Below are positions 35,752-54,900 of a stretch of DNA of 64,000 bases, one piece after another (the stretch's first letter is position 1; every line of letters starts with the position of its first letter). The translations under genes were made by a program, and so were the position numbers. Source of the stretch: Anoplopoma fimbria (Eukaryota > Chordata > Actinopteri > Perciformes > Anoplopomatidae); NCBI RefSeq assembly GCF_027596085.1, contig NC_072456.1, positions 22,064,718-22,128,717 on the forward strand. The letters run 5' to 3'. The notes beneath the pieces are model-generated. The model did not search any database and was not told the origin of the DNA. It was given only the letters and a program-made list of their open reading frames with translations.

Positions 35752-38700
35752 TTTTTTATTTTATTTTATCTTTTATTTTATTTTATTTCCTTTTCATCTC
35801 CCCCTTATCCCAATCTCCCCCTCCCATCCATCCCGGTGCGTCTTGCATTACCCTCCTCTCACCCCTTCCTACCTCCTCCTCCTCGTGGACGGTGTGTTGT
35901 GCCACACAGCCCCTGGGGATGCACCTGGAAAGCAGGACTCCCCTCAAGGCCCCCCATCCCAACGCCTGTAAAATGGGTTTAAGAACATGAAAAGACCTCC
36001 AAGCAACGGGAAGGGTCTCTTCGCAGCTTCTTCTTCGCCTGCCGGGGCCTCGACACGTGGCCCCTAGGACAGTAAGAGCCCGAAACTGCTCCAAGCCTGT
36101 CTCTCCCAAAACCGAAAAAAAACCTGCCCTCATGGGTGGCATTCAAACCCAAACAAGATGCCCCGCTGCATCCGCCACCACTCCATCATATCACGCCGAT
36201 CATATCTTATGAGGGCGCGCAGTTGTTGACTGATATGGGACGAATACCCTCATTCAAAAAACTCCTGTGTCAGGAATGATTTAAAAAAATAAAAAATAAA
36301 AAAAGAACTGATAATGTTATTCTAGGGCAAGAATTAAATGTTTGTATTTTTTGGTTGTTGATGGTAATATTATTGTTATAATTTTCATAATTGATATTAT
36401 TCTACTAATGTAGTTATGATTTCCTGTAAAGGGCACATTTTATCTCAGCAGCAGCATCAACAATGACAGAATAAGCACACACTCGGAAAAATGCACAATG
36501 ATTTTCTGTTTACATGATTTTAGGTTTCTTGTTTGTCTTGTTTCTTTTCTTTGTCGCGGTCTTTCTCACATACCTCTCCTTAAAACTTCTTCTGGGCTCG
36601 TAATGAGTCTTTGCCATTTTAATGTTTGTGGCCCATTCGTATACATTTTCAAAGTAAGAGTTGTCGGGATAATTGGCTTTTTCATCTAATAGTTTACTAT
36701 CTCGGCTAAAACCATCCATGCAGTTAAAACAGAGGCTTTCTCAGAGCGCTGCTGTTTTCTGGTACAAAGCGTCTGCTGATGCACCTTTAAGATCGTATGT
36801 CCAGCGACCTTGTCTTAATAAGCATCCCTTCTATCAGTTTTTCTATGTTTTAATGCATGGGAATGGCTCTGAGGTGCCACTTCTCATTCAATAATAAGCA
36901 GAGAAAGAGAGCATCTCTTCCATGGATTTGGTCTTGTCTGTAAATACAACATATTTAGCTTGTATTGTGGTTGTTTTTATTATTTGTTATTTACAAATTG
37001 TCTGTTGTTCCTTCACCTTCCATCACCTTGTTTTGACTTCAACCTCACTGTGGACTCCCAAGCGGCACTGTTTTCCTCCCAGGGTTCATTCTGGTCTCTC
37101 GACCAATGTCTCCTTTTTTTTTGGAATGGGAGATATTGTGGGACCTCAGATACACTCATGAAGCCGGCTTTCTTGCTTGGAGTTTTGGGGGTGAACTCAC
37201 AGGTCCTGTATGATCCACTCTCTCCACCCAGACAAGACGGGCTAAATAACTGTCTCCTTGGAGCTCCCAATCGACCAGTTCCCTCAGCGAGCCTCGTGGG
37301 TACTGGGATAATGGATCCAGAGTACTGGGAGGCTGTAGCAGCGCTGACGATGGGAGCAGAGTGATGCACCTTGGGGTTAACCGACCACGCAGCCACATCG
37401 GTCTAAAGACGAGGAACAATAACGGGACTCTTTTGTAATGGATTTATTTCCATTTCTTTTCTGGATTGTTTTCAGCAGATCATTTTTATTTGAAATGTAT
37501 TCAACTGAGAAAATGAAAGCCCGTAGAATCTGCACACAAAGAAAAGCATAGTTACATATTACGCTATTTAATTATTTTTTCTTTATGTATGTCATGTGCT
37601 CTTGGCCTGATCAACTCTCTGTCACTGTTTTCAAAGGGATACATTATCTCTCACTGCATCACACTGCGGCAATAACGTCATGGCTGCGTTCAAACCAACA
37701 ATAACTAAACAACCATTGTAGCCTCTGTGGGTGATGGTGACATACTCTTTCATTTTCTGATATCAATGTGAACAGATATTACCCAGAGTTCAACAGGGAC
37801 AGCTCCAGGATTTGGCTAGCGGTGGCCTGGGAAACACTCTCCACGTGTAGTGACACACTCCTCCCTTCTTTCCTCCAGTCCCATCCCTCACCCTCTCCTA
37901 AAGCGTCTCCCCTCCCTTCTCTTTAATTTCCTTTTTTGTATATACTGTATAATGCATTTTGATATCATTGACATGTTTTGATATGTCAGTCACTACCAAT
38001 GAATACAGCTGAAAGTAAATTATAAATAAAACTGTCCATGTTTTTTTCATAGAGAAAGGATGCGCTGACTATTTGGCTCGTGTGGCTAAATTTCCATAAA
38101 AATGTATAGAATACAGTAACACAATAAATGCAGACTGTATGCTAAAGACTTGTATGGTGGGGAGGAAAGGACAGAGAGAGGACAGGAAAGAGAGAAGCAG
38201 ACAAGCTGTGGCGTCCTCACTCTGCCCTCGTCTCCTTTTGTTTCAGTTAAATGTTACTATTGGCTTTGAATAATCATTTGAATCATTTTTTCCAAAGGGC
38301 ATCTTCTCACACAAAAAAAACATGTGACCTCTTATTGCAGTTTTTAATATGAAGGATTTTTATCAATTTAAGAAAGCTTTTAAAAAGGTAAAAATACTTA
38401 AGAGAACCTCATTTTAAATTAATACTAGATCAAAAAGTAACTGTGTCCTTTGCTATTCGCTCCTGTTATAGCGTTGTATAGATCGAAGCTCTCTCACTGA
38501 TCCTCTCTCAGTCCTCTGTGTATATCGATCGTTGGCCATCTCTGTACTTCTATTGTGATGTATAATACTGTACCATTAGGAAGAGTTGCTGGTTGGGCGG
38601 GGTGGTAATGTCGAGTCGGGGAGGGGTGGGGATTCAAGGGAAGAGGATATTAATGATTCTCCTGAACCATTCATGGTCCTTTCTGATGACACGGCAGTAT

Positions 38701-38820
38701 TCGATATGAAGCAGTCTGTCTCTTGGGTTTGCTTTGTATTTTCATGGTAGGATAGTTCAGAATCTTGTCTTAGGGACTTAGGTGTCTTGTGTAGGTAATA
38801 AAGATGTTCTTTGTATGTTT
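35752..38820 (+). other. ssbp4: Probable ssbp4 3' UTR
   Basis: No gene begins here, and the sequence carries AATAAA signals at 38025-38030, 38123-38128, 38797-38802 and 38897-38902. The one at 38797 is followed by a T/GT-rich stretch. Long 3' UTRs are usual in this gene family. The exact end is not determined. Short open frames such as 36960-37364 have no domains. Confidence 0.6.
38797..38802 (+). terminator. ssbp4: Candidate poly(A) signal AATAAA of ssbp4
   Basis: AATAAA followed within 30 bp by the GT/T-rich run GTTCTTTGTATGTTTCTT. Alternatives lie at 38025 and 38123; use of several signals is possible. Confidence 0.4.
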
Positions 38821-39362
38821 CTTTATATTGTAAAGTTTCTTTAGACTGAAAGAAAAACAGATAATTTGCTTATCAAAAAAGAAACAATGCATCAATAATA
38901 AATGTCATTTGATTTTTCCTTGCTGTTTGAATCACTTACTCTGAGCTCTCATTTAGCTTTCAACCGTTGTGCAGTACAAGAAGAGGAGTTATATACAGTG
39001 TAGGAAAATATCAAGTAAACATTTTTTGTTATATTTATTTAACATGTTAACATGTCGTTAAAATTTGTTAGTTAAATAACTTGGTATTTTCTTATTTTTT
39101 ATTAGTTAGGATGAAATAAAATCTAATTACTTTTCAAATTAATTATTAAATATACACACTTTATATTAACTTAAAAGGACTTAATGCACCTTAACTGATA
39201 TAAAGGTCCCCCGGTTTAGTTTTAACTGCTCTCTTATATGCAATTTTAGCCTTAACCTGTGCGTACACCTTTCAAAAAAGATTGATTATTTTGAATTTGC
39301 ACACAGCGTATAACAGCTTCAATTAAGCAAGAAACCAGATAATTATTAAGTCCTGCTGTGTA
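38821..39362. other. Intergenic AT-rich sequence between ssbp4 and fkbp8
   Basis: AT-rich, no exon or repeat recognised, apart from one further AATAAA at 38897. Confidence 0.5.
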
Positions 39363-39617
39363 CAGTACCAGTCAAACGTTTGGACACACCTTCTCATTCA
39401 ATGGTTTTTCTTTATTTTTAGTTTTTTATTTGTTTTTCTTTATTTTTATTTTTTTCTACATTGTAGATTAATATTGAAGACATCCAAACTATGAAGGAAC
39501 ACATATGGAATTATGTGGTAAACAAACAAATGCTCAACAAACCAGAATATGTTTTATATTTTAGATTCTTCAAAGTAGTTGAATGAGAAGGTGTGTCCAA
39601 ACTTTTGACTGGTACTG
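39363..39617 (+). mobile_element. Tc1/mariner-like miniature element, copy 1 (complete)
   Basis: Left terminus CAGTACCAGTCAAACGTTTG and right terminus CAAACTTTTGACTGGTACTG are near-perfect inverted repeats, and both are flanked by TA (39361-39362 and 39618-39619). Inverted repeats continue to about 40 bp (CACACCTTCTCATTCAA / TTGAATGAGAAGGTGTG). TA target sites and CAGT ends are typical of Tc1/mariner. 255 bp, no coding capacity. Two more copies lie at 46138 and 60665. Confidence 0.85.
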
Positions 39618-39999
39618 TACTTATTAGAAATGACCTAATAAAACATTATATGTTTGTCCTATTTCTGAATTATAAATAGAAAAACATAAATCTGCAGTGG
39701 ATATACAGTAGTCACAGTCAGTCAAATAAGGTTACATTTTGAATGATATGCTTTAGATGTGAGATAAGTACAGAAGTGGACACATTTGTCATTATTAAAA
39801 ACAATAACTGCAGTCCTCGGTATGCACATGAGGTTAAACATTAATATGCATAAAAAGAGGCCCAATAGAAGTACAGGAGCTCAAGGTTAACAGGAAGCAG
39901 TTTGCTGGGGATGAGCTAGAGCCTGCGTCGAAGTCAGTTTGACGTTGTATTCACACGCACATACGGGTTCCAACGGGTCTCTTGCTACCCAACCGCAAA

Positions 40000-40079
40000 C
40001 TGACTTCACCATTGTAAAGTGGAGGAGAGACAGACCAGGACCAAAACAAGGCTGAGCACAGCTAAGCTAGCTCTTTAAG
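40000..40079 (+). other. fkbp8: Probable non-coding first exon of fkbp8
   Basis: The coding exon at 40421 opens with ten untranslated bases after an acceptor, so an upstream exon is required. A good donor AAG|GTAAGC lies at 40080. The resulting intron is 341 bp. The start of transcription is not determined; 40000 is an approximate limit chosen by composition. Confidence 0.4.
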
Positions 40080-40430
40080 GTAAGCTGTAGCTTGTTCTGC
40101 TGAAAGAGTTCCTCACATATGAAGCTCTGAATGAAGCCCAAGTAAGCAGTGGTTCATTGCAAGACAAGATAAAAACCCGTCTGCCAACATTAGCTAGCTT
40201 ATGCTACATAGCTAGTAGCGATATGACAGCTAATGCTAGTTTGCTATTCGGCTAATGTGTGTTAGCATTAGCCTGCAGAAGAAGGGATAAGTTGTCAGCA
40301 ACTTCTGGACACGTGTTGCTAGCTTGGCTACTGCTAATCAACACATGATGAGTGTTGTAGCAAAACAGTCAACAGGTGAGTTTTAATTGTTTATATTGTT
40401 TTTGTGTTTTCCCTCCACAGGTTTCTACCA

Positions 40431-46571
<6,141 letters not shown>

Positions 46572-46775
46572 ACCAAGCCTGTGATGAGCTTGACCGAGCC
46601 CCTTTAATGTGAGCCTCAACACGGAAGCACATCTGGCAGTGCCTTCTGACCTTTGGTCAAAGGGGGGGGTGGGGAGAGATTTGTCGGTCCGTTGCCTCGT
46701 CACTGTAACTCACCTTTCTCTGCTATGTTTGAGAACTATATTTGACAAATAATAAAACATAAATATTTGCATATG
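46572..46775 (+). other. fkbp8: fkbp8 3' UTR and poly(A) signal
   Basis: Short 3' UTR with AATAAA at 46751-46756. The distance from the stop to the signal (180 bp) is ordinary. Further AT-rich sequence follows. Confidence 0.6.
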
Positions 46776-48800
46776 GGAGCTGTATCTCCAACATTATAAA
46801 TGTGTAGGTTTATGCATAACCGTCATGTTGCCAGACAATGTTCTTTTCTTTTTTTTGCTGCCATTGTTTTAGTCCTTGGTAGTTAAAGTTGAAATGTATT
46901 TGAGCATCGAAATGTAAAATAATTTACCATAGATTCAGATATGAGCTATTTATGAATATTTTTTCCATTAAGAATAGCTATTGTGATACGGCCCTTTTGT
47001 TATGCTATAGTTTTAAAGCTTCAGATTGTGCAGCTTAATTAATAATTCCTATCCAAAAGAGAATATGTGATTTCAGTTTGTTTTAATTATGGTACAATGT
47101 TTCATGTATGATCAATGATGTAATGCAGATGCTTTATATTTTTTGAAGTCCACAGTTTGGCAAAGTATCTGGCTTGTGTGCTAGCGCTCACACCCTTTCT
47201 ATACTCTAATCATACTCTACTCAAGTGGACAGAAAAATACAAACACCTGTACAGCAATGCCAAGCAACAGTCTGTTGTGGAAGATGTTTGTGTGCTGAGT
47301 CAGTTCTATGGTACGTAGTCTGGCTGGAGTTTTTTTAAAATCCTAATATTTATATGATTGTCGAGGAGCAAACAATATACAAAACCTCACTAAATACGGA
47401 AGTTAAATAAAATACAGCAAACTGTTGCCTCACAAAGTACCATGGAATTGAATCAACCTCTAACTGACACTTTCAACAGCAACAAACAGAAATAATAAGA
47501 TGAATCTTCTTGGTCACTATGTATACTTAAATTTAAGCTGAAGTAGATGTACTATACTTTCATTTCAATATGTGTTAAATTACGAATTCCTTGTTTATAG
47601 AGGTGCACTTATAACATTTATAACAAAAACAGAGAATGGTACCTAGTTTCTCAGTGATGTGGCTACGAATAATGCTGAAGGAGAGTTTATTTTTATTATT
47701 CGATTCCAGTCATTTATACCTCACTTTTTGACGATTAAGACCAAATGTTGAAGGCTGACGCTTCATGAACAATGTGTGTGTGGGGGGGTTTGTTTGTTTT
47801 TTCGGCCCCTTCCTGTTTTGCCTGTGAAGTTTTTCTGGAAATTATGTTTCTTTGGTTGTTTATTCCACTGTTCTATCGTTGTTTTCTTACCTACAGTTTT
47901 TGAATATGTTGCTTTTTCAGGGTAGATGGTAGTCCTACAGAGCCAAAAGTTGCTTAATCCAAACAGTTGGTGACAAATGAAGCGGTCGAGAGAGTTCACA
48001 GCATTCCCTGTATTTGTTAATTTTATATTCATCACAATAAAAAATGTGTCTGTCACGGTGCCACAGTTTATTTTTGTCCTTTTTTTGTTTTCAAGGTAAG
48101 TATCAGTGCCAAGGTATCCAGTGATTTTTAACTATTTTCAGTTCTGGACTGACTTCATGAAGTGATCCTGGTCCACTATGATAAGAGGGTTATCTGTGGC
48201 ATTTATGCTTTATTAATTAAACTGCCTTTTGGAAAATTGAGAAATATAAATGTAGATAAGTAACAGCTCACACATCTTCCAGTAAAATCTTATTACATCT
48301 TATTTGTACAGATATTAAACAATCCTCTTGTCAAGATATCAAATATTCACTCTAATTATATCTGTTTACATCTGGACATTCCCAAATTGTCTGGATATTC
48401 CCAAAGCTGTTTTGTTTTTTTCTTCAGAAATTGACGTTTCTCTGACGCAATCAGATGACCTATCGTTTCCCACTTCCTACGCATAACTGATGTCAGTGCC
48501 TAATGTTAAATTATGTTAAAAGTTACACATTATCGTCACCCATTAATCACTATAACATATAATTAAAGAGAACCACGGACACAAAATGAGGCGTTGTTTT
48601 CATATCTAGATGTAAAAGTCGACGTATTGCTAGAACAATAGTTTATATCTCTATAATATTGCTTTATAATATACATATATGTGCTGTGTGAGTGTTTAGT
48701 TGTGTTCCACATGTGACTAAATAGGGCTTCGTTGCTGCTTTTAGTGACTTCATCATCTGTGACCGGTCATTGAATATTCATTGAAAAGCAACGGGAGTTC
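46776..48800. other. Intergenic sequence between fkbp8 and ell
   Basis: AT-rich and without a recognised exon. It contains the downstream relative (47386-47783) of the fkbp8 intronic segment. In the last 200 bp CpG content rises toward the ell promoter. Confidence 0.55.
47386..47783 (+). repeat. Downstream copy of the fkbp8 intronic segment
   Basis: Same ordered blocks as 44547-44917 (GTTAAATAAAATA, ATAGAGGTGCACTTAT, ATTAAGACCAAATGTTG), same orientation, about 2.84 kb apart. Outside these limits no clear similarity was seen. Confidence 0.75.
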
Positions 48801-48850
48801 TCGCTTTACGACAGAGTGCGTCCGTGCGCGTGGTGGGAACGGTAGCAAAG
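48720..48850 (+). promoter_or_regulatory. ell: ell promoter and 5' UTR region
   Basis: CpG-containing sequence upstream of the start codon with GTGACTTCATCATCTGTGAC (CRE/ATF-like half sites), an AATATTCATTGAAA block and a CG-rich stretch (GTGCGTCCGTGCGCG) right before the start. The transcription start is not resolved. Confidence 0.4.
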
Positions 48851-48858
48851 ATGGCGGC
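48848..48858 (+). promoter_or_regulatory. ell: Candidate YY1 site overlapping the ell start codon
   Basis: AAGATGGCGGC is the core YY1 motif and includes the ATG at 48851 and the first codons (MAA). YY1 sites that overlap start codons in this way are known in other vertebrate housekeeping genes. Confidence 0.5.
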
Positions 48859-48985
48859 GCTGAAGGAGGAGCAGTGCTACGGACTGTCCTGTGGAAGAGT
48901 GAGCAACGGCAGCAATGTCTCCGTCTTCCACGTTAAACTCACTGACAGCGCGCTGCGAGCGTTCGAGGGCTACCAAACCGGCAAG
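48851..48985 (+). CDS. ell: ell exon 1 (start codon)
   Basis: ATG at 48851 in GCAAAGATGGCG, 45 codons, donor AAG|GTAAAC. An in-frame GTG-started extension upstream is possible only with a non-AUG start and is not needed. The tail YQTGK may vary between family members. Confidence 0.96.
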
Positions 48986-51900
48986 GTAAACGGCCGCCTT
49001 ATCCCCCAGGTTACCGTTGACATGTACGTTTTTTGAAAAAGCCTGTCTAAGGAGAGGGGGGGGGGGGGGGCTGGTGACAGACAGGGGAGTGAGGTCAGCG
49101 CTGCTCGCTGCTCGCTCCCCCGGTCTGCCGCCGTCTGCCTGCCGCTGCCCGTCTTCATGGGAGACGGCAGCGGCTGCTCGAAGAAGGCTAGCGCGTTTGC
49201 CTTGTTCCAACGTCCGTACGTGTGTGTGTGTGTGTGTGTGTGTTTTTCAACGGTCGCTGTTCGGCGGTTTGAAAACCAAACGGGGGTTTAAACACCCCCC
49301 CCCCACACACACACACACCGAGGAACGGTTTCTTTTTTTTTTTTTTTTTTTTTAAAGTGTTCCAATTCCAACGGTCGGTGTGACCGTTGGAATTGGAACA
49401 CTTTAAAAAAAAAAAAAAAAAAATGAAAAAAAAAGAAACCGTTCCTCGGTCATTTCCGACTAGACGGTCCTGTCCTGTCGCCGTATTTAACGTGTTTATG
49501 TGTCATTAAAACAGTTTTTTTTTTAACTTGACGTTAACCTGCTTTAACACAACGTCTACGATAAAAGCGTCTGCTAAAATGACTGTAATGTAATGTACGA
49601 GAAACCCACGAAAACAGGCGTGAACAGATGTTTCCAGAAAGTTTGCTAAGCTGTCAAAAAAAAAAAAAAAAAAAAAATGTCTGACCAAACATAATGTGAA
49701 CAAACAAACAAATGTATATATATATATATGTATGTTAATGACTTAATGTATCTTAAAGTAAGCGTCGCCTGGGTTGAGTCTAATGACAAAATGGTGAGTA
49801 ATTTGGAAAAGTACCCAGTATTCACGCGAGAAAAGGCCATCTCCTCCCCAGCCCCCTTTAGCTGCCATTAAAGGCTCATGTTCACTTGACAGATTTTTTT
49901 TAAACAAAGTGCGTCAAAGTTGTTAAACAGTGGATTCTTCACGTGGATGGGTTTTAAAATGAAAAGGGGAGGTTGTTGGTTCTCCTAAATGTCTCTGGTG
50001 TGGAGACATAGACGTCTGGTGTTGGCCATCTAATGTTTCAGCTTCTATAAATATTTGACAGGGAGAAACCTGGCAGGCCACCAGGGTTAGGGCCTTGTCT
50101 CCAGCCTCTTCACTACAGCTGATTTTAGGCCTGAACAATAAAAGTGTGACAGGTAATTGGGTGGGTATTAGCTGGAGGAGGAGTGTTGCTTGAATAATGT
50201 GTGACTCACACACGTTATTAGGACGATCCCGCCGCTCCTTAAGATATTGTAAATGTAGCGAGAGTTGTTACTTCGGCAAAGATTTCAATTTGGGAAATGT
50301 TAGGAAACCTTTTTGTTCCAGATGTAGTCCGTTCTCACATTTGGGTGATTGTATCTTATTGCAGGTATCCCTAATGGAGTAAACGGCGTTTGTATAAGTT
50401 GTAGTTTTTGTTAAATCATTTTGTGCTTTTGAAATATCAGCTGAAACTTGAATAATGTGTCACTCACACACGATGTTAGGACGATCCCGCCGCTCCTTAA
50501 GATATTGTAAATGTAGCGAGAGTTGTTACTAAATGTTAGGAAACCTTATGTTCTGTAGTCCGTTCTCACATTTGGGTGATTGTATCTTATTGCAGGTATC
50601 CCTAATGGAGTAAACGGCGTTTGTATAAGTTGTAGTTTTTGTTAAATCATTTTGTGCTTTTGAAATATCAGCTGAAACTTTCCTCTGAAACTTGAATAAT
50701 GTGTCACTTACAGACGATGTTAGGACGATCCCTCCACTCCTTAAGATATTGTAAATGTAGCGAGAGTTGTTACTAAATGTTAGGAAACCTTATGTTCTGT
50801 TCCAGATGTAGTCCGTTCTCACATTTGGGTGATTGCATCTTATTGCAGGTATCCCTAATGGAGTAAACGGCGTTTGTGTAAGTTGTAGTTTTTGTTAAAT
50901 CATTTTGTGCTTTTGAAATATCAGCTGAAACTTGAATAAGGTGTCACTCACACACGATGTTAGGACGGTCCCTCCACTCCTTAAGATATTGTAAATGTAG
51001 CGAGAGTTGTTACTAAATTCTAGGAAACGAGAGTTGTTACTAAATTCTAGGAAACCTTCTGTTCTTTTCCAGATGTAGTCCGTTCTCACATTTGGGTGAT
51101 TGTATCTTATTGCAGGTATCCCTTTTTGGAGTAAACGGCGTTTGTATAAGTTGTAGTTTTTGCTAAATCATTTTGTGCTTTTGAAATATCAGCTGAAACT
51201 CTCCTCTGAAACGTGTAGGCATCCAACTGTGTCCAACTTGCATAGCCGATAATTCAGGTTTTTTTTGGCTTGTACCCCAAGCTTAGCCTTGATTAATGTA
51301 TCCGTGCACAAACTTGATATTTCTTATGCAAAGTGGTTAAACCATTTATCAGCTTCAAAGCCTGTGGCGGGCACATTTGTACCACTCCCTCTCATTTGTA
51401 GTGCTTGTGATCGGGAATAAGTTGTTATTTTTTTTATGAGGAGGCATGACGGTACATGTGTGATTGTCTCAAGCATCTTGGGCTCTTTTGATAGAGTTGA
51501 TATTGGCAGTAGAAAGCTTCCCTGATGTTTAGCACCATTGTTCCACATCCACAAAGTCATGTTGAATGGACATTTTCTTGCACTTTCATATTCGGATATG
51601 TTAGTAATGCACGTTATGAGAATTTAGATGAATTCCTCGTCCAGGCTTTTATTGGTGCAGTTGGCTTGATGCATGGATGATGAAAGAGGCAAGTTGGAAT
51701 CATGTTTCTCACCTTTTATTGACAATAGCCTCTTGTACGAACTTGCAGACTTGCAATCCACTATTGCTCACCGTATGCATCACCGTCTCCCTGCCATTTT
51801 AATCAAAGCCGGTACTCACAGTTTGACCAGATAGGCTATTGGGTAATCATATGTCTTTGTATTGCTGTGACCGCTTCGTTTGTGGTGACAGTTCAGAGCA

Positions 51901-54900
51901 GTATTCTTGGGAGAATGGATCTCAAATTTTTGCACTTGGGACTGGTTCTATTTTAAGTAGCTATATGCGTTAGAACAGACATGGTTATGTATGACAATGT
52001 TGTTTCTTTTTATCAGACACAAATGTGGACCACACAGGCACGTGAGCGCTGTTGGTGTGACTGTTGACAGCTTTTGTTGCGGCCCAGTCTCAGTATCTTC
52101 ACACGATCGCAGATCAACAAGCATAAATCAAACCCTCCATCTGACACGCCGTATTCATGTACAGCCGCGCAGGTGTGCCGCATGTGTGCCGCATGTGTGT
52201 TTCATCATGTTGCAATACAAACAGGAGCCTCCCCAGTCAGCCACAACCGAGACTGCTCCGTGCACTGCATATTTAAAAGTAGCATTTTTAGAAATTCAAA
52301 GATAATGATTTAAAGGTCAACGATACGGTGCAAATATATCGAGCCGCTCAACTAACAAAGATCACATGTGCACAAACTCCGATTGAGGAAAGATATCATC
52401 TGTGCAGATGTCTATTAGGTTTGGGACATGATGGATTCACATCAATACGAGCTTTGGGCCTCTTATTTGCTTGTGCTAATGTGTCTGTTTTTTCACATTA
52501 GGTCAAGAAATATCAACCGGTCCCCCAGCCAAATATAAAGAAACAAACAGACTCTGTTGGAGAAATTAAAGCTTTATGCAATAGTCCGACCAACTTGGAT
52601 GAGCAGCTCCTGTGCTTTGGTGGAGAGTTCGGTTAGCTTGTTGCTCTTCTATTAACCACTCCAAACTTGAGCTTGTGTTGCTCTCGGTGTGTCTCGGGTA
52701 TGTTTTAGAGGAGCTGAGCCCCTCCGGCTTCCTCATAATTCAAACACTGGCTGGCGCCCAACATCAGTGATGAGCTTGGAACTCGGTAAAGGAAGAGGAA
52801 GAGGAAGAGAGCTACAGAATGACACACCTTTCAATGTAAAAGTTGTGGTGTAGTCAATGATGCAATTAGACAAAGCTGGTCATGTTTATGACCCCAATTT
52901 GATACTGTTTGACTGGAAAATGTTTCAAGTCTGGCAGGCAACTGCTTTTTTTTTTTTTTTTTATAGGGAAGCTAAAATCCAGGCCAGTATACGTCCGAAT
53001 CACTCTGATAAAGCCCAGACTCTAGCTAGCAACAATTGCCTATATAGCTGGAACAGTTAAACTCCTAATTGTGTCATTGTGAAGTCTACTACATTCTTCC
53101 ACACAGTAGGAGAACATGATGCTAAGCTAACCCAATGCTAAATGTTGTCCCAGCTAAGCTAACTCAGTTAAACTGTCCAGTATGCACTATTACGCTTCTA
53201 AAAATCTTGTGAAAATCTGTGCGTATTTCTTATTGTGTTTCTGTTAGTACATTGTGCAACAGCAGTCATGAAGTAGCAATAGTTCAGTGTATTGACTGCT
53301 TCCTGTATGAGACATGACTGTCAGCTGGTTACTCTGACGGTGCGTCTGAGGACAGAGAGAACTAGAGCTCCTGCTGTGGGACTAGCAGCCCAGAGGCGGG
53401 TTTTTTTCTTTTGTTTTACTGGCTGTGACATAAGCAAGGAAATGAGTAAAGCTACTTGAGCGTCATCAAGCTGAATGTCAGAGATAAAAGTTTATTATTA
53501 TGGCTCTGGGTGACGGCACAGTAGTGGAGAACGCCGTATTTAAACAGTAGTACTCAGAATTGTTAGTCTTTTTTTGTGCCTTTCAAAATAAAATCCCACA
53601 GAATTAAATTGCCTTAGCAATTGACTAAAATCTAAGGCAGCCCAGCAAAGCTTGCATATAAAGTCAGAATAAATATTGTATGTTGGCACTGCTGTATTAC
53701 ACTAGTTAGAGATGAGTTGTCTAATTTTAAATGTTCAAACCTTTTGTTGGCCAAAGTCACATCTGTAGTCCTACAACAGTATTAACTTTACATTCTTAAG
53801 GACATGCATCACCGTAGTGGCACCCATATTGTGGTTGGCAATGGTAATCGGTGTTGCATTTATATTTTAAGACCTGGAATGAAGATAAGGACGAGTTCAT
53901 TTCATCCACTCCCTTTTAACAATCAGCTGTCAAAATAAAACCCGATGGCCTGGTGACGGACGAGATACCTGCTGTCGTAGGTAGACTAGGTAAACGCAAT
54001 AAACACGGCATGATCCCTGTCAAATTTATGGCTGGATAACGCCAGAATGGAGAATTGTTGACTCATTTGGCTTTGTGTGAATGAGATTTGGAAAAGGTTG
54101 TTTGGCTGCGAACCGAGTCTCTACGTATTGTTAAATTACATTTTTTTTTAATCTTTTTTTAATTTTTTTATTAAATCAGATGCAAGACTTTCTTGTTTAG
54201 AGAAAGATCCATTCTCCGTTAAGTACTTGTGCTGACAGGCTATATGCTTCACCATGGAGGTCCGTTTACACCAAGTCAGTTTTGTTCTTGCGATGGGCTG
54301 CAATCTGCCTCCTGTCTCGACCCCTATGGGAACGGTATGGGAAGTAATGGAGACTGTGAGGGGATTTGGTTGCCTGACGCTGGTCAGCCTGTGCCAGTGC
54401 TATGGTTATTTAAGGAATGCTGACTCCCCAGTTTCAGCAGATCACGGGGCACTGCAGGAGATGACCATTGCTACTAAGGCCAAATATGACTCTAAATGTC
54501 ATGGTGTTCGTATGTCCCGTGGCAGCGTTGTGACAAGTCACCATGTCAACCTGGTGTCACTGTGCTCAGAACAGACTCTCTGACCTGCTATGTGTTTCCC
54601 AAATAGATCATTCTGGGCAGTGTTTGGTCTTTGGTTCACAAACATGCGTTGTGCCTGTGTTGTTTTTTTTTTTTGACTGGAACCATAGGAACAAGTTTAT
54701 GCCCATATAGTTTGCAGATAGCCTTCATCCCTTTTTAAAGATTGTTACATCACTCAGAAGGGGAGTAACAATTATAAACAAATACCCAGAGTAAATGTTT
54801 GAACAGGCTGCTACATCAATTCAGTAAACTTGAATAATGCAAAAAAACCTTGAAGGAATCTCTGCGAAGTTATAGCGGGTTTCTCTGAATTTCTAAAGAA

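Noticed and set aside
36960..37396. Open frames of 127-134 residues on both strands in the ssbp4 3' UTR
   Set aside because: No recognised domain, in a region that is best explained as 3' UTR. Two overlapping frames on opposite strands suggest chance.
40346..40430. Upstream ATG ATG frame whose stop would overlap the fkbp8 start after splicing from 40375 to 40421
   Set aside because: It would need a 45-bp intron, shorter than vertebrate introns normally are. The donor at 40080 gives a normal 341-bp intron instead.
46776..48800. Possible isyna1 gene between fkbp8 and ell
   Set aside because: No exon-like text was found. The gap is AT-rich and has only short open frames.
48806..49210. 134-residue minus-strand open frame over ell exon 1
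   Set aside because: It is the antisense shadow of the GC-rich exon 1 and its flank.
54229..54583. Overlapping open frames of 64 and 109 residues in ell intron 1
   Set aside because: No known domain, no splice or promoter context, and composition similar to the surrounding intron.
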